Shown: in pieces, positions 1-13,541 of the stretch
Layout of the letters: each line of letters opens with the position of its first letter
Numbering within the stretch: position 1 is the stretch's first letter
Assembly (NCBI GenBank): GCA_027704905.1
Contig: CM051020.1
Span: forward strand, 7,671,335 to 7,735,334
Reading direction: 5' to 3'
Length of the DNA stretch: 64,000 nucleotides
Origin: Muraenolepis orangiensis
Lineage: Eukaryota; Chordata; Actinopteri; Gadiformes; Muraenolepididae
Position numbers and translations under genes: made by a program
The notes under the pieces: generated by a model
Told to the model about the DNA's origin: nothing
The model's database searches: none
The model's input: only the letters and a program-made list of their open reading frames with translations

Positions 1-1100
1 CCAGGCACGCACAGCTAGGAGGAGGCTGTGGGGCAGGTCCAGGTGGAGTGATTACATCTCCACACTGGCCTTGGCACACCTTGGGATCCCCCAGTCAGAG
101 CTGGTTGATGTGCAAACACTCCACTAAGATACATGAATTCTTAAATGCATTTGTTCTGTAAAATTATTTTATTAATTTAAATCATGGAACTGTACACATA
201 CAACATGATTTCAATTTAGCAAAAAAGCTGCTTGAATTTAATTTAATATTGATAATTTTTTCTCCCACTGAGGTCGATTTTTGATGCAAATTTTTTGATG
301 CAATAATTTCAGCCAATCACAATAACGTAGCCTTCACACCTTCACTATTTTCTCTAAGTTAGCGAAAATGGCGGAGGAACTAATTGTTCATGTTTCACAG
401 CACTCAGTGCTGTTCGATGTACCCCACAGCTCTGCTATGCTGACGCTAAGTTATAACTGAATGATCTCAAACTGATTTGAGATGGTGTTTTTTGGCCAAT
501 ACAGCTAACATTATGTATTGCACTTTGTCAACCTGAGCCATTAGTTATTTCTAGTCTAAAGCAAATCCATTAATTTTCAACAAGTTTTGTTTCAGTGACG
601 GTTGGCTTCTAAACATTGATTATCATTATTTTAACCTAGGAAACAAAGCAAGGGAGAGACAACACATTTCAAAAAACGTTGAGGCTCAAGGTTAGGGACA
701 AGTGATGAAATGAATTATATTGTTGTCATTGGACAGCAACGACTGTCACACTTCATTTGCGTAATTTTCTCATGATCAGATTTGAATGTCTTAATATGTA
801 CTGATTATCAGAGTTGCATCTTATTTCATAGAAGTAAGGCCCATTAATGTGACTTTGAAAAGGTCACACAGTAATCTAGAGGAGCACAAAGTCCAATTCC
901 ATAGTGAGAGTGAAGGAGATGGCACTCAAGCTACCCCAGCTACACCAGCTCCACCACCAGCTGCCACAGGGGGGGAGGAGGGAGAGAGAAAGGCCACAGA
1001 GTCAAGTGATTTACTGAGGCAGTATCTGGAGGGGAAACAGACAGTCAAAAGGAGGATCATGTCATTGTTCAGTTCGTTTAGTGCCAGCCTATGAGGCAGT
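1..1100. other. Intergenic, no gene recognised
   Basis: AT-rich sequence. A short open stretch at about 849-1094 has Pro/Ala/Glu-rich composition but no recognised domain. AAAATGGCGGAG near 366 resembles a YY1 site. Confidence 0.5.
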
Positions 1101-1160
1101 CATGGATGTGGTTAAAGACCATCGAACTTTTGAATGAGGATAGTAGCTAGTATTTATACA

Positions 1161-1221
<61 letters not shown>

Positions 1222-1245
1222 TATATGTGTGTGTGTGTGTGTGTT
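1161..1245. repeat. AT then GT microsatellite
   Basis: (AT)n from 1162 to about 1217, followed by (GT)n to 1244. Intergenic. Confidence 0.95.
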
Positions 1246-1602
1246 TTCATATATATATATATAATCTATATGTTTTTTATACAATGTATAATTATATTTG
1301 GATCAATCTACATCTATCTTTATATGTTTATGTCCATAAACATATCAATTTATGTCCATCTTATGTCCATCTCGATATTCAAACATATCAATGGCCCATT
1401 TTTACATGTGAGCGAGACCACATGAGAGTGTTACGTGGTCATATTGCCAAGGCACTTTATATCCCCAGCCAGCGATATAAAGTAACGCCAGAAGGCATCC
1501 CATACCCGTAGTGCCTCGGCAGAGGCCCGGTTCCCCGACCCAGGATGCTCTCCAGTGGCGAGCGGTGACTTTTGACGTGAGGCATGCTAATGAGACCCCC
1601 CC

Positions 1603-1604
<2 letters not shown>

Positions 1605-1659
<55 letters not shown>
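1605..1659. repeat. CA microsatellite after a C-run
   Basis: C-run then (CA)n, about 55 bp, intergenic. Confidence 0.95.
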
Positions 1660-1660
<1 letters not shown>

Positions 1661-1808
1661 AACACAGGCTAGTGATAAGCCGTTCCTGATTTCGACGCTG
1701 ATTAGCGACGGAAATATTCCACACACTCACTCTCCAACCCGTGACAACCACCATCTCTAAAATTTACATTTCTAGTCATCTAGATTCTGTGCCAGTCATG
1801 GCGGTCTG

Positions 1809-1978
1809 TGCTATGTCAATGTGTTATGTGCTATGTCAATGTGTTATGTGCTATGTCAATGTGTTATGTGCTATGTCAATGTGTTATGTGCTATGTCAAT
1901 GTGTTATGTGCTATGTCAATGTGTTATGTGCTATGTCAATGTGTTATGTGCTATGTCAATGTGTTATGTGCTATGTCA
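1809..1978. repeat. Perfect 20-bp minisatellite
   Basis: About 8.5 copies of TGCTATGTCAATGTGTTATG with no mismatch that I can see. It looks open in several frames only because of the repeat. Confidence 0.95.
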
Positions 1979-2030
1979 CTACTTTTCAAGTAGCGCATTC
2001 ATTGGATTTATCCTACTTTATCCTAAAATG

Positions 2031-2128
2031 CATCCTTCTGCCGAACAGGATGCAGTACGTTACATTCATTCATTCATTCATTCATTCATCCTTCTGCCGA
2101 ACAGGATGCAGTACGTTACATTCATTCA
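2031..2128. repeat. 56-bp tandem duplication with TTCA core
   Basis: CATCCTTCTGCCGAACAGGA and the following bases to ACATTCATTCA occur at 2031 and 2087, with (ATTC)n between. Confidence 0.9.
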
Positions 2129-2129
2129 G

Positions 2130-3752
2130 CAGACCCTTTGTCCAAAGTGACTCACAATCACAGGTGGGCAAGAGAACTTAGCCATACGTGCGTTTCCTCC
2201 CTAGCAAGCCTCCAAGAGCAGAACCAGAGCTCAGGTAAAAGTACAAGAAGTTGGCTCCCTAGATTTGACACAATAAGTACATCAAATAGGGGCAATGACA
2301 AATTGTGAACGATGTAGTATTTAGTATAAAATAACCGCTGTACTGTGTTTGATTGTGTTGGTCTACGGGTGCATGAAACAATACAATCCTATGAAATGTG
2401 TAACTTAGCCACTGGGACATTGTGGGTCTGTGTCACTTGATTTAAAAGCTGAGTCAGCTTTTCTCCTAACACAGTCAGTGCTGACCGTGAGAAAGTGTGC
2501 GTTAGAAATGCGGAACACCGGGCAGCAGTAGTCTATGAAATACTTGATATGTTGTAATGTATGTATGTTGTGTGTAATGTAGGTTGCTATATGTTACCAT
2601 GCCACTGTTCCCCAGACTGGCAGCTCACGTTTGTTGCCAGGTCGAGGACACAAGTAGTGATGGGCGGACTGATTCGTTTTTCGGAAAAAAGTGGTTGTCT
2701 TTCAAAATGCCTGATTCAAAATACCTACTTGCAAAATATACTGAAATATTTAACTATCTCAGTATATTTGTATAATTTATAACTAAATTAATAAATATAC
2801 TGTACTGAGGAACCTAACACATCATCAAAACCTTTTAGCGTAGATAAAAATGAGTTGTCTACGGTTTGTGCTACAATCACACTGATGGGGCCCAAGATTT
2901 AGATTGGGAAAGTTCTGCCATTGTATTAAGTTGTGCTTCCTGTTTCAATAAAGGTTAAAAAATACCAGAAAGTGGGAATTTCTAGCGGTGTCCCGTTCTC
3001 ATTTAATCTTTGAAATATCAAAGTAATACCAATAATATAGTTTATTATCACGCACAGCTTCACAGGGTCAATGGGTTCCCTGAAGTTGGTTCTTTGCTTC
3101 TCTCTAGCCATTCTTCACTTCGGTTCGATGGTTGGATACAACACGGGGGAAACATCTTAAAAGATAACTGAGCTTATTCTGATGATACAACGTAATCTCA
3201 GAGTAAAGTAACTGAACTTGAGGTCAGTCCCGAGAGTGAACACTAAAGCTAAAAGTTGTGTACATAGTGTTTTGTTTCTCTGGTGTTTGAGCTCCGCCTT
3301 AAAGGGGAAGCTTCTCCCGATCTCCTGACACTGCCTGACTCGTCCAATGGGTGTTGGTGGGGGAAGCCCACACGGTGTGTGAATTTAGTGTGTATGGATA
3401 CCATCTACTCTTAACAGAAGCAGCAAGCCTCATTGCTATGTAGATAAGGTCTGTTGTATGACCGTTGAATAACCTGTCCATGTTTCGTTACTATGGCAAC
3501 TAGGTAAAAGCCTAGCTGAGTTCTTGGATTATATGGCGTTCTAGTGATGCCATCAAGGACAGTATCTTCCACACTCCTCAAAGCAGTCCCAAGACGTTGT
3601 CAAATTGTACAACTGTCAAACAGAAAGAACACAGGCTGAAGCGCTCATGAAACGAGTTTGAGCTCCTGAATCAAACAGTGGAACTCTCCAAGGTCCGTCC
3701 TCTTGTGATGGACACATAGTATTTTCTCTGTTTCTTTTATTTTGAGTTAAAA

Positions 3753-3788
<36 letters not shown>

Positions 3789-4320
3789 GCTTGTCTTCCT
3801 AAGTAACCAATTGGCTACCCTTTCCCACTCAGACACGTTTGGAGGCATTTATCTAAATCAATGCATAACATTCGGACCACGTGGCGAACCAAATTGGCGT
3901 TGATATCGATGTGCTCCCCGTAACCCAGCATTATCTATTTCCGTACGTTAGCAAGATAAAATCAACTATTTCGATATTGCCGACTCAATTAAAATATGAT
4001 GATGAAGAATAAACATCGGAAGCGCTGCCGTTTAGCTGAACTTTCTAAAAAGGGCAGTGAAAACACAGCTCCTTAATGCGCCGATGACGCTAGTTCAATG
4101 CTAGTACCCAGTGTTTGGAGCTATTGAGTGTCTCCATAATTCGCCGTTACTCTGAAATCATTGGCGTGATGGAGTGAACAGCGATGACTACTTTCTCAGT
4201 AGTGACGAAAGTTTGTCTCTTGTCAATAAGAAAAATGTACGCCATGGGAAATACACCTGTTTATCACCACTCATGTCCTGTGGCTAGTCTCACAGCGGGA
4301 TAGAAAAACATTACATTGTA
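2130..4320. other. Intergenic, no gene recognised
   Basis: No long open frame with protein-like composition. Only the AAT microsatellite at 3754-3788 stands out. Confidence 0.5.
3754..3788. repeat. AAT microsatellite
   Basis: (AAT)n, about 12 copies. Confidence 0.9.
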
Positions 4321-4592
4321 AATGGACTGCAGTTATAAAGCGCTTTTCTGGCCAGTGCGGCAACTCAAAAATACTTCACTCAAAGTCAAGCCTCACACTC
4401 ACCCATTCATACACTGACGGCGGAGTCAGCCACGCAAAGGTGCCCGCCAGCATGCCGGGGGCAGTTTAGGGTGAGGGTTAGTTCTTGCTCAGGGACACCT
4501 CGACACTTGGCTAGGAGGAGCCGGGGGAATCGAACCAGCAACCTTCCTGAGCGTCAGACGACCCGCTGTACCTCCTAAGCTACTGCCGCCCC
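4321..4592 (-). mobile_element. tRNA-derived SINE-like element
   Basis: Read on the - strand it begins GGGGGCGGCAGTAGCTTAGG (A-box-like TAGCTTAGGAGG) and carries GGTTCGATTCC, a B-box. The body (GTGTCCCTGAGCAAGAAC, then a CACTCAAAG/AAGCGC tail) matches a very common fish repeat. A second copy is at 62500-62735. Confidence 0.7.
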
Positions 4593-4973
4593 CTGTGTAA
4601 CATTGATCCAGATAAGAGTGAAGTCGGGCTGTGACTTAGCAGCGTTTTTATTCGCCCGTTTATTTGTTTGTTTGTTTGTTGTTGTTTACCCCTCTTCCTG
4701 TGGAATATGCCTACCGCTCATGTTTTGCCGTCTGAGAGCATGTCATATTTATCTCCGTAAACCGATATTTCTCCATGCGTCAAATTGATTCCCGCCTTCA
4801 ATCTTAATATCAAACGGCGGCCCCGGAGTCAAAGGCGGGTATTTAAAGGTCGGGATCAACAGCACGGCATTCTGGGTAAACGGCTTGCAGACGGAAAGCA
4901 CCCTGGCGGGAACCAGTCGGGGTGGGCGGGGACTAATCCCATCTGAGGCTTTCATCGCTTCACACATCTGGGT

Positions 4974-5324
<351 letters not shown>

Positions 5325-5960
5325 AAGGGAATGTGTGGGGTGGGACAAGTCAATTCAGGTTAAGTATGGGTGTGAGTGTGTGTGGAAGGGCTTTTGTGCA
5401 TGTGTTTGCATACACACTTCCATGTTTATTTCCCTAAACAGGTATCCGTTGACTTTAGTGCAGACCACGCCCCTTTTTTATTCGCCGTGACGACGGGAGG
5501 ACGGATGGGAAAGGCTTGCAGACGGCACTCGTCGTCTAAGTGATGTTTATCTGTCTCCATGGGGACGGATGGGACGCCGGCTATGCGAGAAATAGGGATG
5601 GGGGAGGGATGGAGGGGGGAGAGAGAAAGAGAGAGAGAGAGAGAGGAGTATAAGAGAGTGCAATCAAATATACTGATCCCATGTGTAGTCGGCTGCTGAG
5701 TGCAACACATCACAATTTGCATGAGCCCATTATCTCTCTCTCACTCTCTCTGTCTCTACCACAGTCTCTCCACCTCTCTTTTGAGTCTGGCTCTCTTACT
5801 GACTGACAGTCTCCCTCTCTCTTAATCTTTTCCCCATTTGCCTCAATTGTCTCTTCCTCATTCGTGTCTCTTTTTCTCTCGGACGCTGTATCTTTCCCGC
5901 TATCTTTATCTTTATCGCCGTCTTTACGCAACATTATCTCACTCTAGTGAGAAGTGAACA

Positions 5961-6264
<304 letters not shown>

Positions 6265-6699
6265 GGACTCTCCACCATTTGGCTGACATCCCTTTGTGAG
6301 CGGGGGGAAACAGAGCAAGATCATATTCGCCGTGACTCAAGATGTCCGCGAGTGTTCTGTGCGAGGTGCCACACAGCGAGCATCTACCTAATTACACACT
6401 CCTGCTTCCACTGATAGAGGGAGAACGGAACAACCGATGCCTGTGCAACACAATTTCCTGTAGCACCCCCCCCCTCGCCCCCTCCCCCTGTCTCATTTTT
6501 TAATTAGAAAACCTTTATTGTTTTCCTCCTGTGGTTGTTTGGCAGCCGAACCGCCCCGTAGCGAGTTGAATCCTTCCCAAATGTGGGCTTTGAACACTAT
6601 CGTCCTACCGACTCCGGTCGGGGACACGCACGCTCTGTTGGAGGCCCCTGTTGATGTAATGTAAGCTACGCCGAGGAGCGGCGGAGGCAGCAGCCACCG

Positions 6700-7162
6700 C
6701 GGGGGGGGATGAGAGGGGGGGGGTGGGAGGGGGGGGGGGGGGGTTAGCTTCTGACTACAGACCCCGCGGGCCGCTAACCTCTGAGGTCTGTTGTGGACAG
6801 GTGAAAACAGGTGAGCCCGGCTCGCACAACACTAACTCCCGACAAAGAGGGCCGTGAACCCGGGAGAGGGGGGGGTTGAGGGGGGGGGGGGTAGGGTGGG
6901 TTATTTGTTCTAACATCATCCTAATATCAGTGATGAGGGGAGGGGTAGCAGCAGCAGCAGCAACAGCAGCTATTTAGCTTTTGCCCGGCGTGTGGTCGAT
7001 TGTGTGAGTGCTTCTGTTAGCGTGCCCCTCACCTGGAAAATCGACATCAGTGCTGATTATGATTAGCTCGTTAGCGGCGGGAGTGCTAATTGTGCTCTGT
7101 ATTGTTGTCGGGGGTGGAGGGAGTGGGTGTGTGTGTAAGGGGGGGGGGGGGGGGGGGGGGTT
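6700..7162 (+). repeat. Clustered G-runs
   Basis: G-runs of 5 to more than 20 at 6700-6743, 6867-6899 and 7139-7160 on the + strand. The surrounding sequence is moderately CpG-rich. No gene is recognised here. Confidence 0.85.
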
Positions 7163-7317
7163 TATGTGCGCATAACATGCGCGCTGTAAAACCCCTCGTC
7201 TGGAGTTTTAGTGATGAGGTACAGTCACCCCGACGATCCCCTCCCGTTCGGAGCGACCAAGGTCCCGAGCAGCCATCGCCATGTTGCCATGGAAACGGTA
7301 CTCAACCCCCCCTTCTG

Positions 7318-7352
<35 letters not shown>
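7318..7352. repeat. TC microsatellite
   Basis: (TC)n, about 35 bp. Confidence 0.9.
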
Positions 7353-7353
<1 letters not shown>

Positions 7354-7865
7354 GTTCAGCGGACTGTAGCGTTGAAGTGACAAAAGCCCAAATAGCATTG
7401 GTTATTTGGGGCCATTCTTCAGTTGTGTGTTCCTGTTCCCCCCCTCACAGGCTTAAACAGGAGCACGGCCGGCCGGGGGCGGTCGGGAGCCACCGTGTGA
7501 ATGAGACGTAGAGAGTTTTGTTCCCAAAGCAGTACAAAGATAAATAAATGGGGGAAAAAAGCTTATCCTTTCTTATTCTGGGCAGCGGTCGTGGCGACGA
7601 TTGGTTCTGCGGTGTGACCAAGAGACTGCAGTGTGAAACTGGCCTACTGTGGCCCCCAATGCCCAGGGCCGCGTCACCGTGTATAAAGGCTGCATTTCGG
7701 TCTGCTGGAGTACTTTAAATCCATCAGAGTTGTGATTGAGTGAACCAAGGTTCCTGCTCTGTCTGCCGCCTGTCTTCACACTGTGTTTCTGTTTAGTGAC
7801 AGCTCCTTGCAGGATGCTCACATACACACACACAGACACCCTGTCATTGTGCCCAAGGATGTGGC

Positions 7866-7866
<1 letters not shown>

Positions 7867-7940
<74 letters not shown>

Positions 7941-7946
7941 TGTGTG

Positions 7947-7990
<44 letters not shown>

Positions 7991-7994
7991 TGAG
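7867..7994. repeat. GT then GTGC microsatellite
   Basis: (GT)n 7869-7940 passes into (GTGC)n at about 7946-7990. A shorter GTGC/GT compound tract is at 25134-25187. Confidence 0.95.
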
Positions 7995-8640
7995 TGCGTG
8001 TGTGTGAATGTCTTCCAGGGTATTTATTAAAAAGCGTGTCTCTACAAGTGTCTCTACAAGTGTGTGCATAAACCAACTATTATACTCAAAGCGGTGCGGT
8101 AAGTACGGTGACCCTGAAGTGCAAATCACAACCACAATAAGAATAGAGGTCTCCATAACTGCTAAGTTGACGCTCTCACAACTGCGTCACCGAGACAATT
8201 GCCAAGGTTTCCAAGGAGAGGATTGTTATTTGCAGAACTTGAACTAATGTCTTCAAAGCTGTTAACCAATAAATCTGTCTTCAGCACCACAACTCGTGTG
8301 CATGTGTCTTTGACTTTTGGTGTATTTCCCTCTTGTGGGTGTATTTTTGAGTTGTTTTCTGATTGTGGTTTGTGATTTGCACTTCAAGGGCCACCGTAAG
8401 ACATCTCATTTAAGGCTGGTATGCTGAGTAGTCAAACCATGTCGATACTGACCTGAAATAATCCGCCTTAACACACAACAACTTGGTTCAACCCCATGTA
8501 ATCCGATCCTTGTTAATCCCAATGAATTGGTATTTTAATTTAGATGTCCGCAAGACAGACTGTCGCAAGACAGGGCTGTTCTGTTAAATAACTTGAGCGT
8601 TTAGAAAAGCTACAGCGAGCTGCAGTCTCTTCCACACTTG

Positions 8641-8868
8641 GGGCGGCAGTAGCTCAGTCTGTTGGGACTTGGCTTGGGAACCGGAGGGTCCCCAGTTCAA
8701 GTCTCCGAAACAACAGGGCACTCCCGAGGTGCCCTTGAGCAAGACACAAGACCCCTACACTGCAGCTGTATATAAAATACTATCCTGCTCCTAATACTAG
8801 GATGGGTTCAATGCAGAAAAACAAATTTCACTGTGTGTGTACATGTATTTGACCAATAAAGAGGACTC
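8641..8868 (+). mobile_element. tRNA-derived SINE-like element
   Basis: The head GGGCGGCAGTAGCTCAGTCT contains an A-box, and CCCAGTTCAAGTCTCC a B-box. The tail (ATGTATTTGACCAATAAAGA) ends in an AATAAA-containing motif typical of fish SINEs. It is diverged from the 4321 family. Confidence 0.65.
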
Positions 8869-8869
8869 A

Positions 8870-9518
8870 AAATCCTCCAGATATAGATGTTGTTTACAGC
8901 ATAACCCCCGAAAAATGACTTTTGCTGCTACTATTGTTTCCGCATTTGCAAGCGTGAAGGTATTTGCAAGCAAGTTTGATAAAGGTATTTTTAAATGTCG
9001 CTGTATTGTACGCAGACTCTAATCCCAAGCCTCTGAACTGAGCCCTGCCCTAGCACCTGCTCAGGTGATGTGAACATTCCCTGTCACTACATTACATAAA
9101 TTATTTTGAATAAAGTTATTTTTTACTTTATATCAAAACAATAGCAGGTGCAGGGAACATTTTAGCAGTTTAATTTATTCCCTTGCGTTTCTTTTTAACA
9201 AAAAATTTGCATTTCTGATGCGGCTGTTCCCCCACATTTCAGTGACTGAGAAGACTAAGAAGCGGAGAGTGAGTGTGAGGAGGACTCTGGACCCAGCTTA
9301 ACATGGTTGGGAGGGCTGGGGGGTACCAAGACCCGGGTACCTCCAGCTCTGCTCTCATAAGGGGGAGAGGAGATGGACAGTGAGATGAGCTGCATGCTCA
9401 TGTTCCACTTCGTAGTCCTGACAAGAGGGCAGGAGCTCAAAGATGATGTTCTGTTACATACTGTGGCTGTACAAACCAAACACATCCACGCTGGTATGTC
9501 AGTTGACATACATGTTAG
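8870..9518. other. Intergenic, no gene recognised
   Basis: AT-rich to about 9230, then a moderately GC-rich block (9240-9480) open on the - strand for about 80 codons without recognisable motifs. Confidence 0.4.
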
Positions 9519-9699
<181 letters not shown>

Positions 9700-9841
9700 G
9701 TTGCTGTTAAGCCATTATTGCCGTTACGGAAGTGTATCAGTAACTGTTCATGATTCTGTGTTTTGTGACTTTCTGTCCGGACAGCAAAGATCTTCGAGAG
9801 AGATTCTGCAGATGAGGGGGTGGGGGGTGTAGCAGGAGAGA

Positions 9842-10122
9842 AACACACAATACACACACTACACACACACACACACATATTAACACTAACACAACCACAC
9901 ACATACATTAATACTAACACAACCACACACAGACTAAAATAAATACAAACACACACACACACACACACCAACACACACACAAACATACACACAGTTTCAG
10001 TGCACGCCCCCATCCTGTCAGGGGATGTCAGTCAAATCAGTCCAATAATAACATGGTGGGTAGCCGTGGTGACAGTGATGCACCAGCATGTTGACAGCTA
10101 ACACGCTTGCAGATGAACACAC

Positions 10123-10168
<46 letters not shown>

Positions 10169-10177
10169 GCACACACG

Positions 10178-10208
<31 letters not shown>

Positions 10209-10331
10209 CCATCTCACACTGAGGACATTGAGAGGACATTGTGGAGACCTCCTGAGTGCACACTGGAGAGTACTGTAGTGCACACACACACTCCGCTGTG
10301 ATGACAGAATCACTAGCAGATTAACATACAT

Positions 10332-10362
<31 letters not shown>

Positions 10363-10378
10363 TGCACACACACACACG
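9842..10378. repeat. CA-rich region with duplicated segments
   Basis: CA tracts at 9859-9878, 9950-9968, 10126-10202 and 10331-10377. A block ending CACACTCCGCTGTGATGAC occurs at about 10285-10305 and again at about 10411-10430, indicating a local duplication of about 126 bp. Confidence 0.85.
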
Positions 10379-10496
10379 TGGGTACCGACTGGAGAGCACG
10401 GTGTGTGTATACACACTCCGCTGTGATGACTGAATAACTTAACCTAGCGTCTAACACGATGATAAAGGGTGTCTCGGAGGCAAAACGTGCAAATGG

Positions 10497-10575
10497 GCTA
10501 ACCACATAGTGCTACGCTAACCACATTGTGCTAACCACATTGTGCTACGCTAACCACATTGTGCTAACCACAGGG
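10497..10575. repeat. Short tandem repeat of GCTAACCACATTGT
   Basis: Units of CTAACCACATTGTG with or without CTACG are repeated about four to five times. Confidence 0.85.
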
Positions 10576-11364
10576 CATATTATCTGTATACTAGCATGAA
10601 CCTAGTCCGGCAGACAGGATGTAGGCTGTGGGGGTGTAAGCCGCCTTTTGGACATTGGCTGACTGTTTCAGTCAATCTGCGTGGAACCATTTTTCCCCGT
10701 CCCGTCACTACGTGAAACAACAACAACAACAACCTCCGAGCTAGAAACCTACATGCTGAATATAGCATGTTTGTTTGCCTTTCTTTTGCGGGGATTTAGC
10801 CGTTCTACTGGCAGCGCTCGCCATCCCCACGTGCAAATGTTCCACCAAAACAAGTTTCTCCCCGACTCTATTAACCGTCGCTGCATCCTGGGCTTAACGC
10901 CACCCCAGACGATTGTGATTGGTTTAAAGAAATCCAAACAAGACCGAGCATTCTTTTTTCCCCCTGTCCCAGAATGATAATGGGTTCAGCCAGAACGTTC
11001 TTCAGCACATAAACAAAGTGTTGAGATAGGTCTGGCTATGAGAGGCCAGTATAAACCTGGTTCAATTCCCGGCCTGTGCAGGCAGGAGAGTGAAGACAGA
11101 CTTTCCTGACGTTCCTGTCTGTCTTCACTATCCTCTCCATAAAATTTGAATCCAGAATTCATAAATTCATGAAAACATTAACATATATTCTGTAAATGAT
11201 GACAGGTAGACCGAAATCGATATCTTAAATCAAATCTAAAGAGTATCTTAGGTGAAGGTGCAGGATGTTCAGGTGCAGGATGTTCATATTCTGTTTCAGG
11301 GACAACCTTGTTGACACTGTATCACTGCCACACCGTCAACCACCAGGTTTACCCGACTGAGCAG

Positions 11365-11366
<2 letters not shown>

Positions 11367-11395
<29 letters not shown>
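11367..11395. repeat. CA microsatellite bordering CCAAT module 1
   Basis: (CA)n, about 29 bp, immediately 5' of the duplicated module. Confidence 0.9.
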
Positions 11396-11397
<2 letters not shown>

Positions 11398-11520
11398 AAG
11401 TTCTTATTGGCTGGATGGGCGTCGTGAGAGAAAGTCTTCTCTCAGTTCTCCACAGGTGATTGGTCTCCGTAGTTGTCCAATCCCAGCTCAGATGCAAAGT
11501 GGCTCAGTGGTCGGTTTGAA
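11396..11520 (+). repeat. CCAAT-box module, copy 1
   Basis: About 125 bp is nearly identical to 15769-15896 and starts directly after a CA microsatellite (11367-11395). It contains ATTGG at 11406 and 11459-11463 and CCAAT at 11477, which are NF-Y type boxes. The copies diverge after GGTTTGAA. Confidence 0.75.
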
Positions 11521-11529
11521 ACAGTCTTT

Positions 11530-13520
11530 TCAATCAGGTTCCCTGCGGAGAGACGAAGGCAGCTGTCCTCCTTTCACCTGAAGCCGGTGTCATTAGGCGG
11601 TTCTGTTTGTCAGGGACAACGTTTGGTATGTCTGGTGTCTGGCTGGCTCTGCTTTGATCTTAATGTGCCATTTTGGAGCTCCAGCTTTCGCCCACCGCCC
11701 CCCCCGCGCCGCCCACGCCCTCCGCCCTCCCTTGGTGGACTGCAGAGCCATTGAATTTGATGGTGTGCTGGAACTAGCCCATTTCCCGAGATCAGTCGTC
11801 GACGAGGCATGTGGCAAAAAGTGTACGTGCACACATTGTTAAGACGAGCTTGATTGATAAATATGTAGTGTCTGTTTCTTCTCTTCCCTCCAGCCAACTG
11901 TAAATAAATAAATAAGCATATTATTTATGCGGATGCTTTGTTCTGCTGTGTTGCTCGGGTTCTGAGATGGTGAATGATAGCAAGGTGAATATTGTGCTGT
12001 ATGCATTACAAGTCCAGTGGAGCATGCATATCGTTACCTTGGGCTTTACTGCCCTCTAGCAGAGCGTGAAGGTACTGCAGCCTTCTGGAAATTATTTTGT
12101 AGTCAACTTTGTTTTGCAATAACATAAATGGTTGTCTTTGGGGTTGATCACTGATCACTGATTTTGGGACTGATCACACGCGTTCAGCATGATCCATAAT
12201 CAGGCCGTTCACCACCATTAGCATCATTGCCAGGACCATCCACTATCATCATCATCATCATCATTATCATCACCATCAACAACAATAACAACAACAACAT
12301 CATAACATAGTCAGTCCTGGAAACGTGTCTAAAGATACAGTCTGTTAGAATGAATTCTGTTATTCCAGAGGGCCCAGAATGAGCTGATCAGATACAGTAT
12401 ATTGATGGCTGGGGGTGTCTGTCTGCCCCACAGATGGCTGCCGGCTAACCGTTCTAGGGAAAAGTTTAGCAGCTCAGCAGTAAAAATCATTACAATACCC
12501 AGCCTCCTCCGCTCTCACAGTGACTGGGGTCAGCATGTGGCATGAGGCGGCTTGAGCAGAGGCTCTGAGTGTGGGTGTGTCAGAGATATTGTTTCCAGAT
12601 GCGTCTGCTTTTGCAGCTTTCTCTTTCTTATTTCATTGTCATCCAATCTCCTGGTCAACACGGCCACCCCCGCGGAAGCCCTCTTCTGAGGCGAGACGTG
12701 TGAAAAAAGAGTGGGAATAGGAATAGGAGAGGGTTGGGTGAAGGTGGAAAGGACACTTTCTGACGTACATATATGTTGCATTTTATCAAGCTGTTGTCTT
12801 GTTAAAAGATTGTTTTGCTTTTTTGGAACCAAGGGCCTACTCACAAGGCTGTCGGGCCTGATTCTAGACTGAAGACACCATTATTTTAGCCAACATATTC
12901 AGCATTGAGTTCATTGGGTATCAGTGTCAGTTTTTCCAGAGTGGTCACGTTTAACCGCTATTTAACTGTTATTTCATGCTAAATGCATTTTATCATGAAT
13001 TTTCGAATGGTTTAAATTCCAATAACTGTGATAATTGTTACCAAAACATTGAATAAAGGAAACTGTCATCAAAAGTTGATCAACTGAACATAATCGTTAC
13101 CCAATAAATACTGACCTGACAGGAAGATGTACATATCATTGATCAGTCACTTTATTTTTCTAACATTTTTTACAGTATCTTTATAGTAGGCCTTTTGTGT
13201 TTTAGAAAAGCACTATTACTTATAACATTATAAAACAGTATTATAATACTGCGGAAGGGAATGGGGAGAAAGCATTTCATTGTTATTGAGTGTATACCGC
13301 AGAGTCACGACTGACCATAACGGCTCCCAGTTCTTTCTATGAATGGGCTACTTGCACTAAGCTGTGTGAAGTACTTCCGGCTTCAAATAATACGATTCAG
13401 CCTGTTCCGGTGTATTTGTTTACTTCGAACTAGCTAGCTACAGCTCCTGAGGTAATATTTTGTCATGAATGACATGATGTATGTGTCTTTTTGTAAATTG
13501 ATTTCCAAGCGATGACCACC
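11530..13520. other. Intergenic, no gene recognised
   Basis: A C-rich stretch at 11690-11740, ATC/AAC repeats at 12243-12300 and AT-rich sequence from 12900. No supported exon. Confidence 0.5.
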
Positions 13521-13541
13521 TGATGGCGTTTTGGGGTTTGA

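Noticed and set aside
849..1094. 81-codon open frame
   Set aside because: Composition is partly protein-like (acidic, Pro/Ala-rich), but I recognise no family, splice context or neighbours to support it.
4560..4592. Functional tRNA gene
   Set aside because: Only A- and B-box-like motifs of a SINE are present. No cloverleaf with complete arms was found, and the same applies to the other SINE heads.
11690..11842. Short GC-rich open frames on both strands
   Set aside because: They arise from a C-rich low-complexity stretch. No recognisable domain or splice context.
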